NCBI RefSeq assembly: GCF_014192275.1 | Contig: NZ_JACHXR010000008.1 | Coordinates: forward strand, 62,001-126,000 | Direction: 5' to 3' | DNA: 64,000 nucleotides | From: Halomonas stenophila | GTDB taxonomy: Bacteria; Pseudomonadota; Gammaproteobacteria; Pseudomonadales; Halomonadaceae | In this document: positions 53,460 through 62,344 of the stretch, piece by piece | Layout of the letters: every line of letters starts with the position of its first letter | Position numbering within the stretch: position 1 is the stretch's first letter | The notes under the pieces: generated by a model | What the model was told of the DNA's origin: nothing | What the model saw: only the letters and a program-made list of their open reading frames with translations | Database searches by the model: none | Made by a program: the position numbers and the translations under genes

Positions 53460-53543
53460 GCCTAACGCCGCCAGCACGCGCGGCCTGGTACTGTAGGCGA
53501 AGCCGCAACGAAATAGCCGTCGCTGTGCCTAGCATTGTTATGT
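53460..53543 (-). repeat. attC-like integron site 8
   Basis: The minus strand starts ACATAACAATGCTAGGCAC and ends GCTGGCGGCGTTAGGC (perfect R'). Inner arms are GC-rich. It closes the OLD nuclease cassette; the gene stop lies 2 bp before R''. Confidence 0.88.
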
Positions 53544-53544
53544 A

Positions 53545-55329
53545 TTACACACCCTTGATCCAATCAAAGCACGCCTTAAAGGCGGGCATTTGCTGTTCAA
53601 TCTCGGCCGCGCTCATTTCAAGCAACCGGTATTCCTGTTCGATAATGGCGTCTTCGCCCTTGTCGTCAACGCCAGTCACTTGCTCGATACAACCTTGCGG
53701 CCATGCCCAGACGCTGGTCTGTTTCAGAGCACTATGGCTGCCTTCGGCAATTGCCTTGCCTTCTTTGTCCGCCGCGAAACAGGCCCAAACATCGGCAGCC
53801 AGCCAACCGGCTTGTTTGTTGGTCTGAGGCAAGCCGTTGCCGTTAAGTGTAAAGCCTTGGTCGGGCTGCAAGCGGGCCAGTATACGCCTAACATCGGCCA
53901 TATCTTCCGAATCTCGGTCCAATAGGCCACCCTTACGGGCGTGGGTGTAGGCGAAGTCCAAATCAGCCACAGCGCAGGCGCGAATGCCCATGGCCGCCAG
54001 CACTTGCAGTGCCTTGGGTATGTCCGCGCAGGAACCCAGCGACACAAAGGCTATATGATCAAGTTCCGGCGCTTGTCCATAAAGGCGCTCGTAGGCCAGC
54101 GGCAGCAGGCGGCGATCCGTTTTGCCCTCGCAGAGCACCACTCGCTCGGCGAAATAGATTTCCGCCAGGCTGCTCAGCTCGAACAAAGCGCGGGACTGGC
54201 TTTCCGCTCCTTGGATGGCTTCGTTGACAGCTCGTCGCAGGGGCTTACGGGCGGTGACGCCTTTGTCCGTACTCTTGCTCACAATCACCGTATCGGTAGC
54301 ATTGTCCCGGCTGAGCATCAGCGGAGAATGAGTAGAAAAGACCACTTGAAACCCTGCTTGAGCCAGGCTGGCCAGCGCCTGCCGCAACCGTCGCACGCCT
54401 TGTGGGTGGAGATACAACTCAGGTTCGTCAACCAGTAACAAGCGACGCGAGGGGCTACCGCCTTCGCCTCGCCGCATTTCCGCCAGATAGCGAATCAAGG
54501 CCATCTGGATGGCCCGCTGGGCGCCAGTGCCCATCTGATCAAATCGCCGCCGGTCGCCCGTCGTTTTGTCCGTGACATGTAGGTCACCGGCCTTGAAGAA
54601 CTCTTTTACATCAACGGCCTGCAAATCAAGGTCCAGCGCGAGGCCGGGAAAAAAGTGCTCTAGCGCACCGCTGGCATCGGTATCAAACTGCTGCAAGTGG
54701 TCTGAACGATGATCGCCATCGGCAGTCAGGAGGTGACGGATGGTATCAAGAGCGGTACTCAATTCCGCATGAGCCTCAAGCAACGGCCCCATGATCTCAT
54801 CAAGAAGGCTCTTGATCGTCGTGCCGGCTTTGGCCTTGCCCAAATCCTCGCCGATATCGTGCATAGCCTGCACAAGCAAAGGCTCCGGAAGCAAGGCTGA
54901 GACGGCTTGCGGGAGACCGGTGGGGTAATCACGCCAGTGTTCCGGCTCACCATTCTCTGGGTATTGCTCGATATCCCACACTTCCTTGCTCAGTGTTTTG
55001 GCAGTGGTTCCTGTTGCCGAGGCTCGAATCCACAAGCGGCCATCACGGCAATAAGGTTTTATAGACTTGCGATGTTTCTCTTCGGGAATTCGGCCCAGAA
55101 CTTCATCAGTAATGCCATCAATGCACGCAACCACTTCCACCGGCTGGCCCAGATCATGGAAATCCTTGATCGAAAGCGCAGCCGGCTTCAACACCCAACT
55201 GAGGGCCTGAAGAATGGAAGACTTACCGGTGTTGTTCTGACCGACCAAAGGGGTGTACCCTTCCAGCGGCAACGAGACATCTTTGCAGGCGCGAAAGTTC
55301 TTGATCCGCAGGTGGCTGAGGCGATGCAT
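53545..55329 (-). CDS. OLD-family ATP-dependent endonuclease, 594 aa
   Basis: An SMC/ABC-type ATPase domain begins IKNFRACKDVSLPLEGYTPL with Walker A GQNNTGKSS (30-38); the signature and Walker B lie at ~270-330 (MGTGAQRAIQMALIRYL; LLLVDEPELYLHPQG). A C-terminal TOPRIM nuclease has RVVLCEGKTDRRLLPLAYE and CAVADLDFAYTHARKGG. Class 1 OLD proteins act alone in phage exclusion; class 2 (GajA) need a UvrD-like partner, which is absent here. It occupies one 1.9-kb integron cassette. Confidence 0.9.
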   Translation of the reverse strand: MHRLSHLRIKNFRACKDVSLPLEGYTPLVGQNNTGKSSILQALSWVLKPAALSIKDFHDLGQPVEVVACIDGITDEVLGRIPEEKHRKSIKPYCRDGRLWIRASATGTTAKTLSKEVWDIEQYPENGEPEHWRDYPTGLPQAVSALLPEPLLVQAMHDIGEDLGKAKAGTTIKSLLDEIMGPLLEAHAELSTALDTIRHLLTADGDHRSDHLQQFDTDASGALEHFFPGLALDLDLQAVDVKEFFKAGDLHVTDKTTGDRRRFDQMGTGAQRAIQMALIRYLAEMRRGEGGSPSRRLLLVDEPELYLHPQGVRRLRQALASLAQAGFQVVFSTHSPLMLSRDNATDTVIVSKSTDKGVTARKPLRRAVNEAIQGAESQSRALFELSSLAEIYFAERVVLCEGKTDRRLLPLAYERLYGQAPELDHIAFVSLGSCADIPKALQVLAAMGIRACAVADLDFAYTHARKGGLLDRDSEDMADVRRILARLQPDQGFTLNGNGLPQTNKQAGWLAADVWACFAADKEGKAIAEGSHSALKQTSVWAWPQGCIEQVTGVDDKGEDAIIEQEYRLLEMSAAEIEQQMPAFKACFDWIKGV

Positions 55330-55384
55330 TTAGAGTCCTTAATTTATTCTTGGATATCAGCAAGGCTGTGTGATACGTCATTAC

Positions 55385-55486
55385 ACATAATGCCGATGTT
55401 CAACGGCCGGGTTGCGTAGCTCCGCGTAACAAGCCGGTCCGGTGGAGGCCCAAAAGGCCGGAACGAACTGCAACAACTGGTTAGTC
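55385..55486 (-). repeat. attC-like integron site 9
   Basis: The minus strand starts GACTAACCAGTTGTTGCAG and ends GAACATCGGCATTATGT (R' has ATTATGT for GTTATGT). CCTCCACCGGACCGG matches sites 2 and 4. The stop codon of the upstream gene (TAA) lies inside R''. Confidence 0.82.
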
Positions 55487-56068
55487 CTGCGGAGGGGCCC
55501 CGAGAAAGCCTCCTTTGATCTGGTACTTCCCTCCAAATCCGTGAGGGCCTTTCCAATAAACAGATAAAAGCTTGATTAAGCGGCGACCATAGGCAGCCAT
55601 CAGCCATTCATATTTATCCCAAAGCCCCTCATCAAGGGTGGATGGCTGAGCACTATTCTCTTTGCTCAGCGCACAGGGATACCTAGCCCATGATTCGTTG
55701 CCTTCTTCAAATGCTTTCAGAGTGCTGCTCCCTTTGGTTTTGTATGGAATGTTAGTAGAATTTTCTGCTAGGTCTGTGAGCTTGTGGGACTTCAATAACT
55801 TTGAAAGCTTACCGTTAGAAATCCAACCCGGGTTTTCGTAAACGAGGAAGGCCTTAATCGCGTTTTCCAAGGCAAAGGACGCCAAAAGGAAAGTCGACCT
55901 GTTCGTATTGTCCCAGCTCGACTTCGTCCCAGACCGCCAATCATGATGTGTGAGATGGCCTTGACCAAAGCTTCGCCTCAACTCCACAGCTTGCGCGTGT
56001 AGATCGTCAGCAACCAAGAACCAGCTATGGGGGCATGCTAGCTCTACGAATTCCTCATTAGTCATCAT
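55481..56068 (-). CDS. Integron cassette gene, HEPN-like hypothetical, 195 aa
   Basis: A helical protein starting MMTNEEFVELACPHSWFLVA with SFALENAIKAFLVYENPGW in the middle, a pattern typical of HEPN/AbiV-type helical bundles (A-L-E-x-x-I-K-A/S). No clear R-x4-6-H was found, so it may be a non-catalytic member. The gene lies between attC 10 and 9, with its stop inside R'' of site 9. ATG 56065 is an equally good start. Confidence 0.5.
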   Translation of the reverse strand: MMTNEEFVELACPHSWFLVADDLHAQAVELRRSFGQGHLTHHDWRSGTKSSWDNTNRSTFLLASFALENAIKAFLVYENPGWISNGKLSKLLKSHKLTDLAENSTNIPYKTKGSSTLKAFEEGNESWARYPCALSKENSAQPSTLDEGLWDKYEWLMAAYGRRLIKLLSVYWKGPHGFGGKYQIKGGFLGAPPQD

Positions 56069-56090
56069 ATCCCCGGTTGTTTAATTGAAT

Positions 56091-56168
56091 ACCTAACGCC
56101 CGGCCCACGCGCGGGTTTGGAGCCGCAAAGCGGCGGAAAATCGGTCGCCGTGCAGCCGATTGTTATAC
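56091..56168 (-). repeat. attC-like integron site 10
   Basis: The minus strand starts GTATAACAATCGGCTGCAC and ends GTGGGCCGGGCGTTAGGT. Central arms GCCGCTTTGCGGC form a perfect small hairpin. The stop of the DUF4145-like gene overlaps R''. Confidence 0.9.
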
Positions 56169-56854
56169 TATTTGAACTTTCTTTTGGCGTGGTACGGAAG
56201 GATGTATACTCCTTGAAGAAGATGCTCAACCACGTCAAAGGCCAGCCCCAATTGAACGTTAGAATGAGGATTCACTTCATGCGCTGCGTCATTTCCGAGC
56301 ACCCTGAGCTTGTGAAGTATTTCTGCCCCCTCCTTAGTTAGGACACTTTGTTCGACCAAGCTATTTATCTGAGCATATAGGTTTTTTCCAGACGCAGCCT
56401 GGTCTTTGCACACAGTTTCTATTATTGCTCGAAGACCAATACCTGTAAGGACAGGGTTGCTTCCATTCAAGGCGTTTAAAGTTTCGGTGTAGATTCTCTG
56501 AAGTTTCTCAGGAAGAAGATGGTCGTCAGACAACCCAGTTCGACTCTTTTCCGGGTTTGGGTAGTAATCTTCGAATTTCACATACCCAGCTTCCCAGCCA
56601 TCTGGCCCCGCATAATGCTCCATATCTTCCGAGTTCGTATGTGTCTGCCGAAACATAACTGTCTCACACCCCTGACACTGAATTATCTGGTACTCGTTAT
56701 CCCAGCCGTAAAGCAGCGCGTCATCAGTTTCTTCTCTTCCAGCAAGTTCAATATCCGCCAAGATCTTATGCTTGGTGCTTCTCTTACAAACACCGCAAGG
56801 AGCGTCAATGATCTCATTTATTTGCTTGTCTTTTTCGGTAGTAATTTTCGGCAT
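56168..56854 (-). CDS. DUF4145-like (HEPN-fold) cassette protein, 228 aa
   Basis: An N-terminal zinc-ribbon-like part has C20xxC23 and C60xxC63; the C-terminal half is the DUF4145 domain with LTGIGLRAIIETVCKDQAA and KLRVLGNDAAHEV (R184...N188...H192, the HEPN-like pattern). DUF4145 proteins accompany restriction and other defence genes and occur alone in cassettes. The gene is bounded by attC 11 and 10. Confidence 0.75.
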   Translation of the reverse strand: MPKITTEKDKQINEIIDAPCGVCKRSTKHKILADIELAGREETDDALLYGWDNEYQIIQCQGCETVMFRQTHTNSEDMEHYAGPDGWEAGYVKFEDYYPNPEKSRTGLSDDHLLPEKLQRIYTETLNALNGSNPVLTGIGLRAIIETVCKDQAASGKNLYAQINSLVEQSVLTKEGAEILHKLRVLGNDAAHEVNPHSNVQLGLAFDVVEHLLQGVYILPYHAKRKFK

Positions 56855-56870
56855 CAGACGACCCTATTTT

Positions 56871-56935
56871 GTATAACTGTTAGACAGCACGCTCTGATAT
56901 TGGATGAACGCGCATGCACGTTCAACAATGTTATA
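56871..56935 (-). repeat. attC-like integron site 11
   Basis: The minus strand runs from GTATAACATTGTTGAACG to GTCTAACAGTTATAC, with arms GAACGTGC and GCGCGTTC. R'' and R' are exact complements. It marks the upstream end of the large array. A near copy is site 6. Confidence 0.75.
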
Positions 56936-57177
56936 CTGCACGCCATTTTCTTCCTAACCTACTGAAAAATTATGCATTAAGTATAGCTCGGCTGTATAAC
57001 ACCAATCATCACACATTCTGCATAACACCGATGAACGTGTGGGCCGCCTTTGCCGAAACAGCCGCAATGTGCCGATAGCCAACATCCCGCCAGTGAAACC
57101 AGTGAGAAGTCGATACACATGTCTTATACCAGCACCAACATGCAAGTGCGTGCTTTCGCAGAAAAGCTAATCACGTC

Positions 57178-58230
57178 TCACTCACACAGCCATCCGCTAG
57201 CTTGTATCGCCTGCACCCTAGCCTCGCTAAGGCCATTGATACGTGTGAGATTGCCAGGAGATTGCCAAGGGCGCCCTTCCACGATGTCCTTGACCCGGGC
57301 AGGACCAATGTGCGGCAGCTCATCAAGGTTTGAAACATCGCTTGCATTGAGATCTATGCAATCATGTACGAAATAACCTTGAATCGGTCGCTCTCCCCTA
57401 GCGTGCTGAGGCACAAGATCTGTGCCATTGAGACCAATGTAGACCGGTGCGTGGTCTGAGACTCTGTCACGAGCCTCGTTGTGCTCAAGTGAAAGTAGCT
57501 CGGGGAACAGGAGGATTCCACGGTCGGAAGGGTTCAGGATGGCAGCGTCGTACCAGATGTTGTCGTAGAGATTGGCGTACTCACCGGCCGTAGTAGCCAG
57601 AGTGGACTGGCCGACGGTGATGGCAGGCCGAGCGCCGAGTGCCCTCAGCAGTGCCCAACTATCATGGTCAGGCGCAAGGTTGAAGTCACCCATCAGCAGG
57701 CGTGGTGTGCCTGCGGCGACCTCAGCCAACCACTGCCAGTAATCTGCCAGTGCCTCAATCTCCGGCAATCGGTCGCTGACGCTGTCACCGTAGACGACAT
57801 GCACCGTGGCAACAGTAAACAGATCACCATTCTCCACATCCTGAAAACGGGCAGCATAGGGCTCACGGCTAAAGATGTCACCGTGATCTAGAAACACCAC
57901 AGCACCATCATGGTAGGCGACCTCACTCTCCCGCCACAAAAACGCATAGTGCTCGGTATATGACGAGCGGCCCAGATCGCGACTGGCCATAGACGACCAA
58001 GCTTCACCGGAGAGGGCCTCCACCTCGCGCTCCAGACGTGCCAATGCCGATGTCTCCATCAATTCCTGGATCGCCAACAGATCGAAGTGGTTGGCAACGT
58101 GGGCTACCTGTCCGAAGGCCTTGTCGTTTTTCCAGCCCAGGTGCTTGATGTTCCAGCTGCCAAGGACGATATCGCCCCAGGCCATTAATGGCGTCATAGC
58201 CAGGAACGCCACTAACAGTCGAATAACCAT
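57178..58230 (-). CDS. Secreted endonuclease/exonuclease/phosphatase with helix-hairpin-helix tail
   Basis: A Sec signal (MVIRLLVAFLAMTPLMAWG) precedes a DNase I-like EEP domain with LGSWNIKHLG, AIQELMET (Glu), LLMGDFNLAPDHDSW and RVSDHAPVY (Asp-His). The C-terminus (~300-350) has ComEA-type helix-hairpin-helix motifs: LDELPHIGPARVKDIVEG and LTRINGLSEARVQAI. It probably degrades extracellular or periplasmic DNA. ATG 58230 was chosen because it starts the signal peptide. Confidence 0.85.
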   Translation of the reverse strand: MVIRLLVAFLAMTPLMAWGDIVLGSWNIKHLGWKNDKAFGQVAHVANHFDLLAIQELMETSALARLEREVEALSGEAWSSMASRDLGRSSYTEHYAFLWRESEVAYHDGAVVFLDHGDIFSREPYAARFQDVENGDLFTVATVHVVYGDSVSDRLPEIEALADYWQWLAEVAAGTPRLLMGDFNLAPDHDSWALLRALGARPAITVGQSTLATTAGEYANLYDNIWYDAAILNPSDRGILLFPELLSLEHNEARDRVSDHAPVYIGLNGTDLVPQHARGERPIQGYFVHDCIDLNASDVSNLDELPHIGPARVKDIVEGRPWQSPGNLTRINGLSEARVQAIQASGWLCE

Positions 58231-58559
58231 GCTAAGTACGCTCCCTGCGTGTGAGTGCCTCCATCTTCGTGGGCGTGTGAGCAAAGATCAACTTCAGTCA
58301 GGAATTTCGGCCTCAATCTGGTGGCGATCTTTCTCGGTGGGCCTGCTGGCACCAATACGCGGACAGTGAGGCCAAGCCTGTAGCACCGCCAGAGATCAGT
58401 CAGCTGCGGGATCGTCATCGGATCTGGATGCAGAACGCAGGGGCGCTTTGGTAAGGGCCTTGTTGAGGCAATATTCATGGAGAAGCCGGGATCGAGACGA
58501 CTTTGGCGATGGACACACGGAGTTGGATCGGAGCAGGAGCCCGGACGGCCGCACATGGG
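58231..58559. other. Intergenic, no supported feature
   Basis: Short frames on both strands lack ribosome sites and motifs. It includes the promoter of the EEP gene and the 3' flank of the composite regulator. Confidence 0.4.
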
Positions 58560-59045
58560 TCAGCGTTTCCTGTGCTCATCCGCCTCCAGGATCAATCGCT
58601 TGATGATCTCGCTGCGGTCTTCATGCTCAGTGATGGCCAAGGCATCTAGAGCTTCAATCATTGCCGGAGATAGGTGGACGACAACCGGCTTGTCTGCCTC
58701 ACTGCACTCTTTTTTGAGATTACGTGACTCCAGCCAAGTGCGAATCTGTTCGATGGAAGCAGCTCCGATTCCCGGAACCATCCCCTTCTGTAAACGGCCC
58801 TCAGCCAACACCGACTGAAGACTCTCTAGCGAATCGATGTTGTTTTCTTTCAGGTGGTTAACAATTCTTACTGGCAAGCCATGGTGCCATACTGCTTGTA
58901 TAGAGAGACGTGCCTCCCAACGGGACACTAGCTTCTGAGCCGTGGTGGCACGAACTCCCATTGCCACACTAATTTCATCAAAGTCGTAGCCCTCTTCCTT
59001 GAGCTGCCATGCCTGTTGGGCTTGAGCGTAGCTCCAGCCTGCCAT
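58560..59045 (-). CDS. Composite DNA-binding protein (HTH, RNAP alphaCTD-like, ribbon-helix-helix)
   Basis: The 161-aa protein has three parts: an N-terminal HTH-like segment (EEGYDFDEISVAMGVRATTA), a helix-hairpin-helix segment like the C-terminal domain of RNA polymerase alpha (LKENNIDSLESLQSVLAEGR, then VPGIGAASIEQIRTWLE) and a C-terminal ribbon-helix-helix (VVVHLSPAMIEALDALAI, SEIIKRLI). It is likely a regulator or accessory-element partition or antitoxin-like protein. I know no named family with this order. Confidence 0.6.
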   Translation of the reverse strand: MAGWSYAQAQQAWQLKEEGYDFDEISVAMGVRATTAQKLVSRWEARLSIQAVWHHGLPVRIVNHLKENNIDSLESLQSVLAEGRLQKGMVPGIGAASIEQIRTWLESRNLKKECSEADKPVVVHLSPAMIEALDALAITEHEDRSEIIKRLILEADEHRKR

Positions 59046-59363
59046 GCTTCATTCCCCTAGTCCGTGTGATCCTGGTGTCTTAGTAGTGAGTCAACGTCCC
59101 CTATCAGCCCGGCTGGTACACCGCCATGACGGCTGATGAAAACCGCTTTAATGGGTAGAGCAACCCGAGTCAATGACTGCTGAGCACCAGCCGGTTAGGT
59201 CGTTGACGAAGTTGCAGTTCTCCCTTCGCGGAAGATTGGATATTACATTGATCAGAGTTGAAATGAACTATGAATCCGCCAAATTCGACAAATATAAACT
59301 TGACTACCCAGATGCAACTTGCAACATATTTCTGCACAACATACCCCTATGCAAATGTAAATA
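59046..59363. other. Intergenic, no supported feature
   Basis: AT-rich DNA between two minus-strand genes. A 71-codon plus-strand frame (59173-59388) has no ribosome site and overlaps the NYN gene end. Confidence 0.4.
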
Positions 59364-60107
59364 TCATGAATTTTTCCTCGAGTCTTGAATATACATAGCC
59401 GTTCCGCCATTCCTCATATCAACCTCGAACAACTCTGTAGATCGAATCAAATCGCCTAGCTTTTTGTAGCCATAATTTATCACTGAAAAGGAGCTGTTAT
59501 TTGATATATAATGACCAACTTTGCTCAAAAGAGACCAACCATCATCTTCGGCTGTTTTCTCGGCCGCCGTTCTCAATAACCTAACAAGGGATGTGTCACC
59601 TCTCAGTTCATTTCTGCTTTTAGGCTTGACTCCGATTACTGATTCGGAGCTTACACACTCAGCCAGAAGATTTTCTGTATAAATGAAAATCGAGCAAGCG
59701 TCTACAAATGGCTGAGGAGTCTTTCTTTCACCAAAACCATATACAGGAAAACCACTTTCAAGAATTCTGAGTACCAATGGAGTGAAGTCGCTATCGCTGG
59801 TCATTAATGCAAAAGCTTCCACACCCTTGCTATAAAGTAGGTCCATTGCATCAATAATCATGGCAGAATCAGTCGCATTTTTTCCTTTAGTATATGCAAA
59901 CTGCTGCATTGGTCTTATCGCGTTTGGGTGTAGCTTTTCTGCCCAACCCGCTAATGCAGGATTCTTCCAATCACCATGCGCGTGACGAACATTTACTAGT
60001 CCGTAGTTTGCCAATTCCTCTAGGACTCCTTCTATAGAGTTATGGCTGACGTTATCACAATCAATAAGTAAAGCAATTCTTTTTTGATCCGGCACATTCG
60101 CCTCCAT
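59364..60107 (-). CDS. NYN-domain RNase with OST-HTH/LOTUS domain (LabA/PIN-like), 247 aa
   Basis: The NYN core (a PIN-like fold) has ALLIDCDNVSH (D16, D18, N19), KNATDSAMIIDAMDLL and FALMTSDSDFTPLVLR, all conserved acidic residues of the family. The C-terminal ~75 residues (SLVRLLRTAAEKTAEDDGWS to LIRSTELFEVD) fit an OST-HTH/LOTUS domain, which binds RNA, often G-quadruplex RNA. The combination is common in bacterial LabA-like proteins of unknown targets. Confidence 0.85.
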   Translation of the reverse strand: MEANVPDQKRIALLIDCDNVSHNSIEGVLEELANYGLVNVRHAHGDWKNPALAGWAEKLHPNAIRPMQQFAYTKGKNATDSAMIIDAMDLLYSKGVEAFALMTSDSDFTPLVLRILESGFPVYGFGERKTPQPFVDACSIFIYTENLLAECVSSESVIGVKPKSRNELRGDTSLVRLLRTAAEKTAEDDGWSLLSKVGHYISNNSSFSVINYGYKKLGDLIRSTELFEVDMRNGGTAMYIQDSRKNS

Positions 60108-60419
60108 CTAGATAAAAAAGAGCATTATTACGTTTCCGCCCCTTATCACTTGTCACACCCTTCACTTCTAAGAACCTGCCGAATATCGAATATCTCATAT
60201 GAAGCACTTTCTCGACGAATAACATCGAACGTCTCTTCTAAGGAACCACTGATCAATCCGCCTCTGAGCGGATGAAGCGCTCTACGTGGCCTTCCCATCG
60301 TTTCAGCGGTCACTTTCTGACCACCTAAGGTGTTTCTGTTTTCTCTGGAAGCCGGATAACCCGGCTGTCAGGACAAGTTCGAGACGCACTGGCCCCATCG
60401 ACGTGCCCTTGGCACCGTA

Positions 60420-61320
60420 TAGCCAGCATCAGATTACTGAGAGCGAACAGGGTGAATAGTTGAACCGAGTTCTTTGCCACCCCCTTGTAGCGAACCTTTC
60501 GGTAGCCAAAGAGGTTCTTGATGACATGAAACGGGTGCTCAATCTTGGCGCGGATGCAGGCCTTGGTCTTCGAATGCCAGCAATAGGGTCTTCATGGGCT
60601 CTCTTCCATTTTCTTGAGGGCGCCACTCTTGGCTGCGACACAGCACCAGGAGTCCGGTCCACTCTCCAAGGAACATGGGAATGCCGAGGTAACCCGCGTC
60701 GCCGTATACCAATTCGTCATCAGTCCGGACCAGATGGCCTGCCATGGTGACATCGGCCACGTTGGCCGAGGTGGCGATGACACGGTGGGTCAGCCCCGTG
60801 ATCTCTTCGACGCCGATATGGGCCTTCAGGCCGAAGTGCCATTGCTTTCCTTAGCTGGCCTGGATCATCTCCGGGTCACCCTGCCTGGCTTTGTTCTTGG
60901 TGGATGGAGCCGCTGCCACGATGGTGGCATCGACGATGGTGTCAGACGAAGCTGCCGCCACGATGGTGGCGTCGACGATGGTACCCTCGCGCATGAACAG
61001 GCCCTGCTCGGCCATGCTGGCGTTGATCTCCTCGAGGATCCGATAAGGTCAGAACCATGCTTCTCCATCAGGATGCGGAGACGCAGCAGTGTAGTGGTAT
61101 CCGGCACGCTCTCGCTGATCATGTCGAGTCGATGAAGTCATGCAGGGCTTACTGTCGTAGATGACGCCCTCCAGTGCCTCGTCGGCCTGGGCCGTACCAC
61201 TGCTGGAGGGCGCAGACGCGCAGGATGCGCTCCAGGCCGAGGGATGCCAGCCCCGCTGGCCGGTGGCGGTCAAGATGTACGACGGCTACGGTACCTCGAT
61301 GAGCTGTTGTCAGGGGGCCA
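60420..61320 (-). pseudogene. Decayed IS5-family transposase
   Basis: Read on the minus strand: PAGLASLGLERILRVCALQQ and WYGPGRR (N-terminal region), then ISESVPDTTTLLRLRILMEK, the duplicated TIVDATIVAAA region (60905-60990), KQWHFGLKAHIGVEEITGL and ADVTMAGHLVRTDDELVYGD. These are spread over different frames with stops, so it is dead. Ends were not determined. Confidence 0.8.
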
Positions 61321-61802
61321 AGCCCTCCAACTGGACCAGAAACCTTCCAGCACGACCGTTTGTTTCGTATAGCGCCATCCTCTTGAATAGTCGGACGTGG
61401 AAGCATCTCTGTCTGGGGAGCAGGCACGCTACCGCCGAGGGGATCCTGGCGCAGGCTGACGCCATCCCTTCCGAGGAAGCCTGACGCGTCTCCTTTTAGA
61501 GACATGACGGCATCAGAAAGATACATACTTTCACACTACAGCCTAATCATACATTCTTCGAGGCGCGACTGGTGGTCATGAGGTGCGTCAACGAAAGCTT
61601 CGTTGGTCAAGCCAGGGGGAAGGGGCGGCATGGACGGGGGACCTGGCCAACACGACCATGGGCCGAGCTGTACAGGCTTTGGTGAAGGCAACCACGCCGG
61701 TAGGGATGGCACCTTGGCTCAGGCTCGTGGCGTCTGAGTTTGCACCGGAACAGCGGTGGTCGGTGGTCGGCGGCCTGCGGCCTCACATCACGACAGTCAG
61801 TG
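61321..61802. other. Decayed mobile DNA, no supported gene
   Basis: GC-rich stretch beside the IS5 remnant. An 87-codon plus frame at 61583-61846 has no ribosome site and runs into the tandem repeat, so I do not call it. Confidence 0.35.
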
Positions 61803-62225
61803 GTGAGCGATCATGCCAAGTTCGCCCACCAAGCTTGCCACGGTGACTCACCGCTTCGCCGTCATCGATGACGTTCCGAGCCAGTTGCAGCACCCTGGGC
61901 CCGCCAAGGTGAGCGATCATGCCCAGTTCGCCCACGAAGCTCGCCACGGTGACTCACCGCTTCGCGGTCATCGATGACGTTCCGAGCCAGTTGCAGCACC
62001 CTGGGCCCGCCAAGGTGAGCGATCATGCCCAGTTCCTTCACCAAGCTCGGCACGGTGGCTTACCGGTTCGCGGACATCGATGGTATTCCAGGTCAGCCGC
62101 AGCACCCAGAATCCGACAACGGTAAGCAATTATGACCAGTGCGCCCACCAAGCTCGGCACATTGACTGACCATTTCGTGATAGCCAATGGCGTTCCAGAC
62201 CAGCAGTCGCTCCTCATGCCCGCAG
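61803..62225. repeat. Tandem repeat, period about 106 bp, nearly four copies
   Basis: GTGAGCGATCATGCC recurs at 61803, 61909 and 62015, and as GTAAGCAATTATGACC at 62122. Copies 1 and 2 are nearly identical over the whole 106 bp; copy 3 and the partial copy 4 are increasingly diverged, so the array seems to age toward the right. A period of 106 is not a multiple of three, so it is not a coding repeat. Each unit carries GCCGTCATCGATGACGTTCC with the palindrome GTCATCGATGAC. Confidence 0.9.
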
Positions 62226-62344
62226 ATGGCCATCGATGGTGACTGGCTCGCCTCGCACAGCACACTCGAAGGAATGACAAAGGCTAGCAGCACAGATGCT
62301 GCCCTCCTCCTTTGGGAGGATGGTTCATCGCCCCTTGGATGGTT

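Noticed and set aside
53545-55329. Gabija (GajAB)
   Set aside because: No UvrD-like GajB helicase is adjacent; the gene is alone in its cassette.
43246-56935. Integron integrase gene for the array
   Set aside because: No tyrosine recombinase with the IntI insertion is encoded anywhere in the window; the only site-specific recombinase is the serine resolvase at 10641.
61583-61846. 87-codon plus-strand frame
   Set aside because: No ribosome site, and it runs into the tandem repeat; probably chance in GC-rich DNA.
61803-62225. CRISPR array
   Set aside because: The unit is 106 bp and repeats throughout, without unique spacers between short repeats.
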